Of a DNA stretch of 64,000 nucleotides, positions 25,646-34,076 are shown piece by piece; within the stretch, counting starts at the first letter, position 1; every line of letters starts with the position of its first letter. This DNA is from Viridibacillus soli (lineage in GTDB: Bacteria > Bacillota > Bacilli > Bacillales_A > Planococcaceae). Under the pieces are notes generated by a model that was not told the origin of the DNA, did no database searches, and was given only the letters and a program-made list of their open reading frames with translations. Both the position numbers and the translations under genes were made by a program. The stretch covers positions 1 to 64,000 of the forward strand of contig NZ_JAEOAH010000029.1 in assembly GCF_016612995.1 (NCBI RefSeq). The letters run 5' to 3'.

Positions 25646-27964
25646 CTACTCCTTCAGGTTTTCAGATGTTTTTATTTGTCCCGCGCTCGATGTGCCGATA
25701 ATTGTTGCGATAAGTACTGAGCATATCATCATCAATAGACATAATAGATACGCAGAAAGTGGATTAACAACAAACTTAAACGACGACGCTCCAAACGATG
25801 AGATAACCGCGCTCGCAAGTACCTCTCCGAGAGTGTTTGCTAGAAGCGTCCCAAGAACAATTCCTACAATCAGAACAAATACCGAACGCGAAACATACTG
25901 TAATGTAATATCCGAGTTTGTAAAACCTAACGATTTCATTACGGCAATTGAGTATCTGTCCTTTGCGACAAGCATTTTCATAAATAAAAGTGTAACCAAT
26001 AACGTTATAATCAGCGCAACGACAATTGCAGCATAGGAGGCCTTTCCGACGGAACTAATTGTCGAGCCGAATGTCTGTGTAATATATTCATCAATGCCCG
26101 AAATCTTTGCAAAATTGAACCTATCCGAATATTCCGAAGTCTTTCCTCCGACAAGAGATTTATCCGAAAGCTCCGCGTAAATTACGCTCCACATAATATC
26201 CGCCGAATTATCGGAGAAAACAGCCTTTGCGGTTTTGCCACCGTTAGTAATGTCGGAATAAGTTCCGCTTACCGTGAGATTTTTCTCCTTCCCCTCAATC
26301 ACCAGCGTAATGACATCGCCGACCTTTTTGCCCAGCTCATCAGCGTTAATAGCTGAAAGTGCAATTTCGTCTTCTTTGACGGGTGCTCTGCCTTCGGAAT
26401 ATTCTACTGGGAATATCGAATGGTCGCCAAGTTCAATTTTTATTCCTTCCTCCAATCCGTGCTCCTTCTTTGCTTTGAATGTTTTGGTCGTAAGCACAGC
26501 ATATTTAGATATAGAATTGTCGCGCTCCAGCGTCTTTACAATTTCCACTGCTTTTTTAGAAATATTGTCGGTCTGCTGAATGTCAATGCGCATATCACTA
26601 CTTCCTATCCCCATATATGTAATGAAGCTCTTTGAGGAAATAGTGTTGTACAGGTTCTGTGGAATGATAATGATAAATGTTGAAATCACAAGCACCGCAA
26701 GCATTGTGGCATAAAGACTTTTTCTTGCAAGAACATCTTTTATGCCCAGAAAAATATTCGTGTTAAGTAGCCTGTTTCCGCTTAGGCAAAAATGTTTTGC
26801 GCCCGCGGATTTTTCCTGTGAAGTGCCAAAGCGTATTGCTTCCGCGGCTGATATTTTTCGAAAGCGTTTCAGCACTTTGCTTACATAGGCAATAATTGCA
26901 AGGAACACGAACAATATACCAATTATTCCGAAAATTAAAGCGAAAGAAGAGTTTTCACTTCCCCCCATATAAAGCCGTATATTTTCAAGAAGCATGCCTC
27001 TGAACACAAATGAAAGTGCAAATCCGAGCGTACAACCAGCTGCCGCAATTACCGCGTATTTCGCAAGATAAATCTTTTTTATATCGGAAACACGTAGCCC
27101 TATTGCTTTCATAACGCCTATTTCGCGGTAGTCTTCTTCGATTTTCGCAAGGAGCGTAAAGCGTATGCACATAAATGCGATTGCAACGACAAGCGCACTT
27201 ATAAGAAGTATGACCGCAATCATCAGACCATCGGAAATGGCATTAAGCATTTTGAAAAGCGGATAGGTAATTGTCGGACCATTTGCTTCAAGTCCTGCGG
27301 AGGTGTAAGCAGTTTCGAATGCGCCAATTTCAGACAAGTCCTTTAGTCTGAACTCAATAAGATATTCCGTGTTTCCGAAACCCTTTATTGCCGCATAATC
27401 ATTTTCGCTCACAAGAAACCTCTTTGACGAAGCAAGCAACGAATTCATCTGTGAATCGCGGAGAAATCCCGCAACGGTAAATTTCTTTCCGTCTATCACA
27501 ACCTTGTCACCGACTTGTGCAGTGCCGTCCTTCATATAACCTACCGGAACATAAATCTCCCCATCGGATACATTTATAACGTTTCCGTCAAGATCAAGGA
27601 GATAATCAAATTTTCCGCTCTGTGTGCTGAAGCCATTGTCCTGAACATTGTCCACAAGCGAGTTTCCGTCAATTACAATCTGCGCACCGTCAACATTGAG
27701 AAATTCAAGCACCTGAAATTCATCGACATTGCTGTATTGCTCCGCGAAATCCGAAAGTCGTACAGTATTTATATCACCCGAATGCATCTGCATAAAATGC
27801 GGAGTTTTCGCCTGCTTCATGAGTGTATCTATCGAACCCGAAAGATTTACGACAAGTATCGCCGAGAGAGAAACAAGCATCGCCGCGACAGCGACAAATA
27901 TCATTGTTGTCAACGTTATCAGTTTGCTTTTTGAAATGTCATTACGGATTATTCTGAAATACAT
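25646..27964 (-). CDS. FtsX-like ABC permease (foreign cassette)
   Basis: A 772-residue permease with two FtsX cores. There is an N-terminal helix, a periplasm-like extracellular domain (about 50-240), three helices at about 245-370, another helix near 420, a second extracellular domain (about 445-635), and a last three-helix block near the C-terminus. This matches MacB/YknZ-like exporters with duplicated cores. It overlaps the end of the MFS frame by 16 bp, which suggests an operon with coupled translation. The ATG at 27964 reads MYFRIIRNDISKSK, a usual cytoplasmic start. GC-rich codons mark it as part of the transferred cassette. Confidence 0.88.
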   Translation of the reverse strand: MYFRIIRNDISKSKLITLTTMIFVAVAAMLVSLSAILVVNLSGSIDTLMKQAKTPHFMQMHSGDINTVRLSDFAEQYSNVDEFQVLEFLNVDGAQIVIDGNSLVDNVQDNGFSTQSGKFDYLLDLDGNVINVSDGEIYVPVGYMKDGTAQVGDKVVIDGKKFTVAGFLRDSQMNSLLASSKRFLVSENDYAAIKGFGNTEYLIEFRLKDLSEIGAFETAYTSAGLEANGPTITYPLFKMLNAISDGLMIAVILLISALVVAIAFMCIRFTLLAKIEEDYREIGVMKAIGLRVSDIKKIYLAKYAVIAAAGCTLGFALSFVFRGMLLENIRLYMGGSENSSFALIFGIIGILFVFLAIIAYVSKVLKRFRKISAAEAIRFGTSQEKSAGAKHFCLSGNRLLNTNIFLGIKDVLARKSLYATMLAVLVISTFIIIIPQNLYNTISSKSFITYMGIGSSDMRIDIQQTDNISKKAVEIVKTLERDNSISKYAVLTTKTFKAKKEHGLEEGIKIELGDHSIFPVEYSEGRAPVKEDEIALSAINADELGKKVGDVITLVIEGKEKNLTVSGTYSDITNGGKTAKAVFSDNSADIMWSVIYAELSDKSLVGGKTSEYSDRFNFAKISGIDEYITQTFGSTISSVGKASYAAIVVALIITLLVTLLFMKMLVAKDRYSIAVMKSLGFTNSDITLQYVSRSVFVLIVGIVLGTLLANTLGEVLASAVISSFGASSFKFVVNPLSAYLLCLLMMICSVLIATIIGTSSAGQIKTSENLKE

Positions 27965-29272
27965 AAGTCACCTCTGTTTTCAAGCTTTTTAACCGATTTC
28001 AAATTGTACAGAATTACTGAAGTAACACATAACAAAATCCCAGCGATAATAATGAGTAATCCCGTTCCTCTACCACTACCCGTGCCGATGATCTTTCCTA
28101 AATTGTCAGCAAGTACTCCTCCTTCAACTAGTAAAGGAGTAAACACATAATCCGCAAGCACACCCGAAAGCGCATAAGCGGCAACAAATCCAAGCTGTGA
28201 AATTAACCCTATAAGTGACCATGCTCTGCCCTGAACGGCATTATCAATGTTGGTACGAACAAGAAAATCCAGGGTTGTGTTTGCAAATGGCATCATTGCC
28301 AAAAAGAGAAATCCCGAAATACAGAGAAGTACAATATTTTCGCGAAGTCCGAATACCGCCATAAATATTCCTTCACAAAACAGCGAAATAGAAAGAATTT
28401 TCATAAAGCCTTTTTTTATCGGAAGAATTCCTATAATCACACTTGATACAAGCATTCCAGTAGCCACAATTGTTTCAAGTGTTCCTACTACTGCACTGTC
28501 CGTAAAAGCAAGTATCATCGGCATGGAAAGTGTTTGTATGAAGCCAAGGAAAAAAGTCATTACCGATGACATTATTACAAGAACAAGCACGCCTCTGTTT
28601 TTAGAAATGGCACCCCAACCGTCTTTGAATTCCCGGATAAACGATTTTGCCTGTTCGCATTTCATTGAAACAAGACCTTTACGTACAGCAAGAGTTGAAG
28701 TAACCGTTACAAAAAATGTACAGATGTCGATTACAAGCAGCAGCTTTATATCCGTAACGGTGAGCAGAAATCCCGCAAGTATGGGGGAAATCAGATATTT
28801 TGCCGAGCCTGCAACCTGAACAAAGCCACTTGCCCTTGTGTACTGCTCCTCGGTAAGCAAATCCGTAACCGTAGCCTTGTATGCGGGATCAAGCAGCGAT
28901 GAAAAAAATGAGCTTATTGTAACTCCCACGCAAATCTGCCATAGCTGCGCTTCTCCGCTAAGCATACAAATCAAAATGAATATAAGTCCTATCGCAGAAA
29001 GACTGTCGCCTAGCACCATTAGAAGCCTGCGGTCATAGCGGTCCGCAAGCACTCCCGCCACAGGACTTAAAAGAAGCGACGGCATAAACGCAAGTAAGAT
29101 TACCAGTGCCACTGGCGATGCCTTTCCCGTCTGCTCAAAAACATAAATCCCAAGCCCGAACGCCGTAAGCCCGCTTCCTATTACTGAAATAAGCTGTCCC
29201 GACCACAGAAGAAGAAATTTTCCGAAGGATTTCCCCGAAGGATTTCCCCGAATTATTCATTGCTTTTTCCAT
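27949..29272 (-). pseudogene. MFS transporter frameshifted by a 13-bp tandem duplication
   Basis: The true start is the ATG at 29272 (MEKAMNN), with GGAGGT in place. A 13-bp unit, GAAGGATTTCCCC on the plus strand, is present twice at 29224-29249. Counting one copy gives MEKAMNNSGKSFGKFLLLW and then a continuous MFS protein of about 437 residues. The extra copy shifts the frame near codon 12 and a stop follows. From a GTG at 29112 the rest (387 residues, with LADRYDRR, motif A) stays open. That internal start would remove the first one to two helices, so function is doubtful. Confidence 0.8.
29222..29249. repeat. 13-bp tandem duplication in the MFS gene
   Basis: Two exact side-by-side copies of GAAGGATTTCCCC (29224-29236, 29237-29249). 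Because 13 is not a multiple of three it shifts the reading frame. Probably slippage, and easily reversible. Confidence 0.9.
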
Positions 29273-29288
29273 TTCTTTTACCTCCATT

Positions 29289-29909
29289 TCAGCTGTCAAA
29301 CATCTTCATCATGTACATAAGACTTCCGCTTTCGACACCGAGCAACCTTTCTACGTTGAAAACAAGCGCCTGTATACGTGAAGCACGCTCTTCATTCTTC
29401 ATATTAACCATATCATCATCAAAAATGGTATTCGTATATGCCACAACCATTTCCATGCATTCATACGGATACGGCGTACTGAATAGTCCTTGCTCAATGC
29501 CCTCGCGGATTATTTCCGCCAGTATCGGTGGAACGCCGTTGATTATGACCTTTTGTATTTTCTGATGCATAAGCGCGTTCTGAGGCTTGTGAACATGCTC
29601 AATAATTTCCTTGCCGTTGCCGCCACTTATGTTCAGTGCCATTACAACGCGGATAATACGTTCATTTATGGGGATGCTCTTGTCTGCGGCAATTTCCTTC
29701 GCCGCTCCTAAAAGGAGGACAGTATACCGCTCAATCAGTGCGTTCATAATATCCTCCTTCGACTTGTAGTGATAATACAGCGTTCCCCGCGCAATTCCGA
29801 CCTTTTCAAGAATATCGTTTGTGCTTGTGCCATCAAAGCCCTTCCGACCAAAAAGCTCATCCGCCGCGTCAAGTATTTCGTTCCTGCGTTCTTCCGCTTC
29901 TTTTCTCAT
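29289..29909 (-). CDS. TetR-family transcriptional regulator
   Basis: A 206-residue regulator with the TetR N-terminal DNA-binding domain (RRNEILDAADELFGRKGFDG, then GIARGTLYYHYKSKEDIMNAL) and a helical ligand-binding C-terminal part. I chose the ATG at 29909 (MRKEAEE), which has AGGAGAGG upstream; an in-frame GTG six bases earlier is less likely. A perfect inverted repeat at 29924-29940 lies immediately before it, so it probably represses itself and the downstream MFS-ABC genes. GC-rich codons place it in the transferred cassette. The ligand is probably the pump substrate, but it is unknown. Confidence 0.9.
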   Translation of the reverse strand: MRKEAEERRNEILDAADELFGRKGFDGTSTNDILEKVGIARGTLYYHYKSKEDIMNALIERYTVLLLGAAKEIAADKSIPINERIIRVVMALNISGGNGKEIIEHVHKPQNALMHQKIQKVIINGVPPILAEIIREGIEQGLFSTPYPYECMEMVVAYTNTIFDDDMVNMKNEERASRIQALVFNVERLLGVESGSLMYMMKMFDS

Positions 29910-29923
29910 TTTCACCTCTCCTT

Positions 29924-29940
29924 ATAGACCGACTGTCTAT
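29924..29940. promoter_or_regulatory. TetR operator palindrome
   Basis: ATAGAC-CGACT-GTCTAT is a perfect 6-5-6 inverted repeat 15 bp before the TetR start and overlapping its ribosome-site region. The size is typical of TetR-family operators. Confidence 0.7.
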
Positions 29941-30186
29941 CTGTAAATTTATAACATTCTATGTTGAGTCGTCAAGTAAATATTCTAAATTTTGTAAAAA
30001 ACTAACCTCAAAATTGCTTCATCAGAAGTATTCGACTCCTATTCTAGAGTTGGATTTCCTTTTTTGTTTTTTAGTTCACCAAGCTATTTAGACTAGCTTT
30101 CATCTCTTCTTAACAGAGTAAATACTTACTTTATTCTCTTATTACATTAACTTGCCTCTTTAGTACTATCAAAATTCAACATAAAA
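29941..30186. other. AT-rich border of the foreign cassette
   Basis: No gene is evident. Composition returns to the low-GC host level at about 29945. No insertion-sequence end was recognised at this border. Confidence 0.35.
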
Positions 30187-30211
30187 AGCGTTAATCCTTT
30201 TTGGATCAACG
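30187..30211. terminator. Hairpin, possible terminator
   Basis: GCGTTAATCC pairs with GGATCAACGC around a T5 loop. There is no good T tract after it on the plus strand. On the minus strand TTTTTAT follows. Confidence 0.45.
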
Positions 30212-30270
30212 CCCCCCTTAATTGAAGAAAATACTTAATAAATCAGTCTCTTTAATAGATAATACTGTTG

Positions 30271-30308
30271 ATGTTCTTTAGTAGGATGTTCTTTAGTAGG
30301 ATGTTCTT
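30271..30308. repeat. 15-bp direct repeat, 2.5 copies
   Basis: ATGTTCTTTAGTAGG occurs at 30271 and 30286 with a partial third copy at 30301. It makes the 68-codon frame here appear to contain HPTKE repeats, but that frame is not a gene. Confidence 0.7.
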
Positions 30309-30319
30309 CTATTACACGA

Positions 30320-30515
30320 TATTTAGGATTTCGATTTATTTGGCAATCTCGTCCAAACAGAACAACCTCGAATGTGATTCGTGTACCTCGGACCAAGGTT
30401 TTGCCGCCAGCTTCCTTCAGATTACGCGTCGCCACGGACACCCTTGCTCTTGGCTAGTGGTTCGCATATCCCAACGCCCACAGTGAACTTTCATCAACTA
30501 GTTGACAGACATGCC
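30320..30515 (-). ncRNA. Group II intron 5' fragment (domain I)
   Basis: The minus strand reads AAGTTCACTGTGGGCGTTGG, then ATGCGAACCACTAGCCAAGA, GCAAGGGTGTCCGTGG, AATCTGAAGGAAGCTGGCGG, and a pseudoknot-like GAGGTACACGAATC. This order is the conserved domain I sequence of bacterial group II introns. No maturase gene, no domain V and no 3' end follow, so it is a truncated relic. It is more GC-rich than its surroundings. The open frame called across it is spurious. Confidence 0.7.
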
Positions 30516-30530
30516 TGGCACACCAAAAAA

Positions 30531-30558
30531 CGGTCATAGCTTTTCAGCTACAACCGAT
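30531..30558 (-). terminator. Terminator of lipoprotein copy C
   Basis: CGGTCATAGCT pairs with AGCTACAACCG (two mismatches) just past the stop at 30561. It matches the stem after copy A. Confidence 0.6.
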
Positions 30559-30560
30559 TT

Positions 30561-31397
30561 CTATTGCATTTCTTTAGCTTTTTCAGTTACTTCTTTTGGT
30601 ACTGTAATTGGTTTAACACTGTTGAAGTTGCTAAGTTTTAAGTCAGTGTTTGTTTTCATCTTCATTTCATTGCCTTCTACGTTCATCGAGATATTTATTT
30701 TTGTTTTCATATGCTCAATATTGTAGTCTTTGTTAATATAGATTACATATTCAACATCTTCAAATTTCATATCATCAAGTGGTGGCGTTTCAGCACCTTG
30801 TGACATTTGAGCAAGTTGAGCTTCTACTTCAGTTTTCATGAACTTTGTAAATTTCTCACCTTCAGCTTTTAATGTTAATACATATTTGTCACCTTCAGTA
30901 TCAACTTTAAAGTCTTCTACAAATTCACTCAGTTTTTTCAATTGTTCAGAAGGATCCGATTGCTCTTTATAAGAACCTAAAACTAGATCATATTGTTCTT
31001 TTGGCATTTTCATCCATTGATTCAATGTCGATTCTTTCATATAGAAGCCTTTATCTGTCATATAGCCTTCCATTTTGATATCCATTGCATCTTCTTCGCC
31101 TATATTTTTCATCTTAGTTGTTGAAGTAAAATATGAACTAAGAGGATCAGCAATAATATCCATTTTCAAATCACTTACAGCATCAACCGACATTTCTTCC
31201 TCTTTGTTTTTGAATACCATATTATACTTGATATCACCTGTTGCAGAATAGCTTTTCAAAGATTCTTGTTTCTTTAACGTTTTTTCATAAAGCTCTTTTG
31301 CTGTTACATCTGAATCTCCAACTTTTTGATTTGCATTACATGCGCCAAGTACTGCCACTGCTAGAAGCATTACGATTGGCAAAAACCATTTCTTCAT
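30561..31397 (-). CDS. DUF6612-type lipoprotein, copy C
   Basis: A 278-residue lipoprotein (lipobox LGAC, Cys about residue 20), almost collinear with the copy at 12143-12976. Both share the signal peptide MKKWFLPIV and the same central blocks. Both end in PITVPKEVTEKA, and even the ribosome site and downstream hairpin are alike. It should be anchored on the outer membrane face and have a LolA/LppX-like fold. The main differences are in the stretch after the first beta strands and near residue 205. A third, diverged paralogue is at 14912. High similarity over the flanks suggests a recent duplication of the whole transcription unit. Function unknown. Confidence 0.8.
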   Translation of the reverse strand: MKKWFLPIVMLLAVAVLGACNANQKVGDSDVTAKELYEKTLKKQESLKSYSATGDIKYNMVFKNKEEEMSVDAVSDLKMDIIADPLSSYFTSTTKMKNIGEEDAMDIKMEGYMTDKGFYMKESTLNQWMKMPKEQYDLVLGSYKEQSDPSEQLKKLSEFVEDFKVDTEGDKYVLTLKAEGEKFTKFMKTEVEAQLAQMSQGAETPPLDDMKFEDVEYVIYINKDYNIEHMKTKINISMNVEGNEMKMKTNTDLKLSNFNSVKPITVPKEVTEKAKEMQ

Positions 31398-31562
31398 TAC
31401 AAAATCCCACCTTTTTACTTTTAAATAGACATTAACATTTTACCATAAAGGAAATTTTGTTAAAATTATCTATTAATAGTATAGTACGATAAATACTAAA
31501 AAGTTTCAACATTTTGTAATCTATGTAAATATTGCTGATTTTTATAGTAAATCTATTTCTTT

Positions 31563-31939
31563 TTATATTTTCTTCATTACAATATCAATACTAAAGAAAA
31601 CTGTTGTTAATGCAATCATTAATCCCGTTTGAATGTATACTTCAGGTGAACCACCTGTGATGAAAATATAGACTAAGAAAATCATTAAACATATTATTCC
31701 ACTAACTAAATGATACAAGAAACTGATGATTTTCTTAAATTGATATTTATTACAAATTTTCCCTATAAACATTGAGGATAGTAATCCAAATGTGAAAATG
31801 AAAGGAATTGTTACTAAACTGAGAACAAATCCAATGATGAAGTAATCATTAGTATTTTCTCCAATAATAAATAATGAAAGAATAAAAAAGTGAACATGGC
31901 AGTTAAGGTTGCTACGAATAGTTTTTGTGACAACAACAT
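31563..31939 (-). pseudogene. UPF0715-like membrane protein, frameshifted
   Basis: The ATG at 31939 opens MLLSQKLFVATLTAMFTF. At the A6 run (plus strand, about 31884) the frame changes, then reads FILSLFIIGENTNDYFIIGF and onward into the open 69-codon frame ending SIDIVMKKI at 31563. The joined product would be about 125 residues with four hydrophobic segments, resembling the UPF0715 membrane proteins. A one-base homopolymer change separates the halves, so mutation or sequencing error is possible. Family assignment is moderate. Confidence 0.55.
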
Positions 31940-32280
31940 GATCAATTACTTTCAGATATTCATTCCAATATCTTTATACACTGTCTAATGCAATGGCACT
32001 TTATCGAGAAAGACTTATATTTATTATCCCAGCTTTTTCATTTATTAGATTAAGTTTATCACACAAACCGGAACCATTCCTTCTGTAAATTAAGCATTTT
32101 CTTTACGTTGCTCCTATCATTTTCACAACTTCCTATATCTCTGCAAAAGGATATCGAAATTAAATCAACCCAGCTTTCTAATCAAAAAAAGAACATTCAG
32201 CATTGTATGTAAAGAGTTAAAAAAGTGTTCATTTTACTGAATTATTATGACTGGTTAACAGCTTTCTCTTATAAACTCAA
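31940..32280. other. Gap without a gene
   Basis: AT-rich. No frame with a ribosome site, no hairpin with T tract and no recognised remnant. Confidence 0.35.
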
Positions 32281-32496
32281 TTATTCTTCGTTCACTTGAT
32301 AATATGCTTCAAGTAGTTTTTCGACTGGTATGTTATCTATTTTCATGCCTATTATATCACTCTCCTGTATTTCTACATCTCTGAGATTGCAATGACTTAA
32401 TTTACTACCATTCAAATCACACCGCTCAAATAATATAGGATTATTTTCTGCCCCAAGATCTGTGTCTACAAAACGAACTCCGCCTAAAGTTGCCAA
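32281..32496 (-). pseudogene. Truncated pentapeptide-repeat-like protein (C-terminal)
   Basis: A 71-codon frame with a short run of A(D/N)L-x-x type units (FERCDLNGSKLSHCNLRDVEI) that marks the right-handed coil of pentapeptide-repeat proteins, then a helical tail (KLLEAYYQVNEE). Only the last one or two coils remain. The part that should lie upstream (higher coordinates) is cut off at about 32540, where an IS3 fragment begins. No ribosome site is clear, so it is probably silent. Pentapeptide proteins can mimic DNA and protect gyrase, but that cannot be claimed for this piece. Confidence 0.5.
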
Positions 32497-32591
32497 AATA
32501 ATATCGCTATTTGCTAGTGGATGTAATATGGATGTATGGACATACCTCGATTAAATCATTAAAATTGAACTAACGAGAGGACGTGTCCGAA

Positions 32592-32683
32592 ATGAAACAA
32601 AAACGATACAACCAAGAATTCAAACAAACGGTAGTCGAGCTTTATCGCTCGGGTACACCCGTCAATCAACTGTCTAGCGAATA
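32592..32683 (+). pseudogene. IS3-family transposase OrfA, N-terminal fragment
   Basis: ATG at 32592 begins MKQKRYNQEFKQTVVELYRS, then GTPVNQLSSEY, the classic start of an IS3/IS150-group OrfA with its helix-turn-helix. It ends abruptly after 30 codons against the MBL pseudogene. No other part of the element is present nearby. Confidence 0.7.
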
Positions 32684-33133
32684 TCTACTGCAAACTGACT
32701 CATGCGAACATACATAGTATTCAATTATTTGTATCATCGGAAATAGTAGATTAGCATCAAAATGGTTACTTCCCTGTTTTGTTCGTCCATTAAAAACACC
32801 CTTACCTTTTGCTAATTCTAATGATTTATCATCATATTTAATACCTCGATACATATTCAAATAATTGCTTGTTTTATTATTTGTAATTGAAAGCAAATCC
32901 CATTCTGTTATATCAAAAGTATGATCCCAGTGATGATGTGTTAAAATCAAAAATTTAACCGGAGGCAAGCCCATATTATCTATTTCTATTTAAAATTCAT
33001 TTGCATGTCTGGGAGAATTTCCTGCATCAACAATTAAACAAAAGTCGTCATCTATTACAAGTCCTAACACTGGTCTATCTGTTTCATCACTATTTTTCAT
33101 CTAGTAAATTCTATCTGTTATTTTCTCTAACAT
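32684..33133 (-). pseudogene. MBL-fold metallohydrolase, interrupted and truncated
   Basis: Reading from the ATG at 33133 (MLEKITDRIY, with GAGGAG upstream) there is a TAG at codon 11. A TAA lies before IEIDN, then comes the zinc-site motif THHHWDHTFDITEWD. The frame goes on through a central part up to about 32700, where the IS3 fragment replaces the rest. Two stops and the missing C-terminal ligands make it non-functional. The HxHxDH-like signature (HHHWDH) is clear, so the family call is good. Confidence 0.7.
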
Positions 33134-33225
33134 TAATATCACTACTCCTCACGCGTTTTTGAAGTTTTTAAGTAACAATTTCAGCCGAAATGTAATGAGA
33201 TTTATACCATATGAAAAATCCTCTC

Positions 33226-33789
33226 TCAGCTTTGAAACTCTGTATTTAACAAACTATATAACCACATATCCTTATATTCTCCAGTAACACTATGGCATTC
33301 AAACTTCCTTAAATAACCTTCTTCTTTGAAGTAGAGTTTTTTTAATATCACCTTTGAAGCTAAATTTTCATCACTAACAAATGCCTGGATTCTTACTAAG
33401 TCTAAATGGTTAAATCCTATTGATAAAACCTCATGTACTGCTTCAGACATTATCCCTCGACGCCAATATTGCTCTGATAATTCATAGCCAATTTCAGCCC
33501 TTTTCCCTTCAAATTCACTTAAAAATATTGTTCCAATAATTTCATCTGTGACTTTGTCGGCAATTGCAAAACGAATAATCCAGCCTGCATCATAGCCTTT
33601 GTTCCATAGTTTGATAACTTCATAACTTCTTTCTAATGTTTCTGGTCCATTCCAATCAAGATTTCGATATACATTTTCATTTGAATAATATTTTAATAAC
33701 GCGGGTGCATCTTCCAATCTTAACTTTCTTAAACGAATTTTTTGAGTTTCTATCACTGGAAATTCTTTAAATATTTTTGTAAAATCCAC
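33226..33789 (-). CDS. GNAT acetyltransferase, RimJ/RimL type
   Basis: A 187-residue acetyltransferase of the RimJ/RimL (Acetyltransf_3) type. It opens FKEFPVIETQKIRLRKLRLE, typical of this group. Acetyl-CoA is bound by EIGYELSEQYWRRGIMSEAV, and the C-terminal part (NLASKVILKKLYFKEEGYLR) is the usual N-x-x-S-x-x-x-x-K-x-G-F-like motif. I place the start at a GTG (33789), because CTGGGGG lies seven bases before it; the longer frame begins with TTG at 33822 and has no site. Substrate could be a ribosomal protein N-terminus or a small molecule. Confidence 0.8.
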   Translation of the reverse strand: MDFTKIFKEFPVIETQKIRLRKLRLEDAPALLKYYSNENVYRNLDWNGPETLERSYEVIKLWNKGYDAGWIIRFAIADKVTDEIIGTIFLSEFEGKRAEIGYELSEQYWRRGIMSEAVHEVLSIGFNHLDLVRIQAFVSDENLASKVILKKLYFKEEGYLRKFECHSVTGEYKDMWLYSLLNTEFQS

Positions 33790-33896
33790 TTTTTTCCCCC
33801 AGAAAATATTTAATTCTAGCAAATAAATTATAGCTAGAATTCTATCTAGATATCTTTATTTATACGAAGTGCTAAATTGGTTAAAACTTGTTTCTA

Positions 33897-34036
33897 TGTG
33901 TTCGAGTAGGTTAAATCAACTTCTGAATGAGTTAAATCAAGCGCTGAGTAGGTCGAATCCTCTTCTGAATGAGTTAAATCAAGCGCTGAGTAGGTCGAAT
34001 CCTCTTCTGAATGAGTTAAATCAAGCGCTGAGTAGA
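33897..34036. repeat. Tandem array of 21-bp modules (42-bp unit), array 1
   Basis: Copies of a 42-bp unit, made of a 21-mer starting AGTAGGTCGAATCCTCTTCT and a second starting AATGAGTTAAATCAAGCGCT, lie head to tail. The module is the same as in the arrays at 36078 and 48172. It lies 41 bp past the stop of the minus-strand GNAT gene. Confidence 0.85.
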
Positions 34037-34076
34037 TAAAAATAGGCTCTCCTATTATTCAAAAACCTCAGCTATA

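Noticed and set aside
30235..30441. 68-codon frame with HPTKE repeats
   Set aside because: It lies on the group II intron fragment and the 15-bp direct repeat; no start context.
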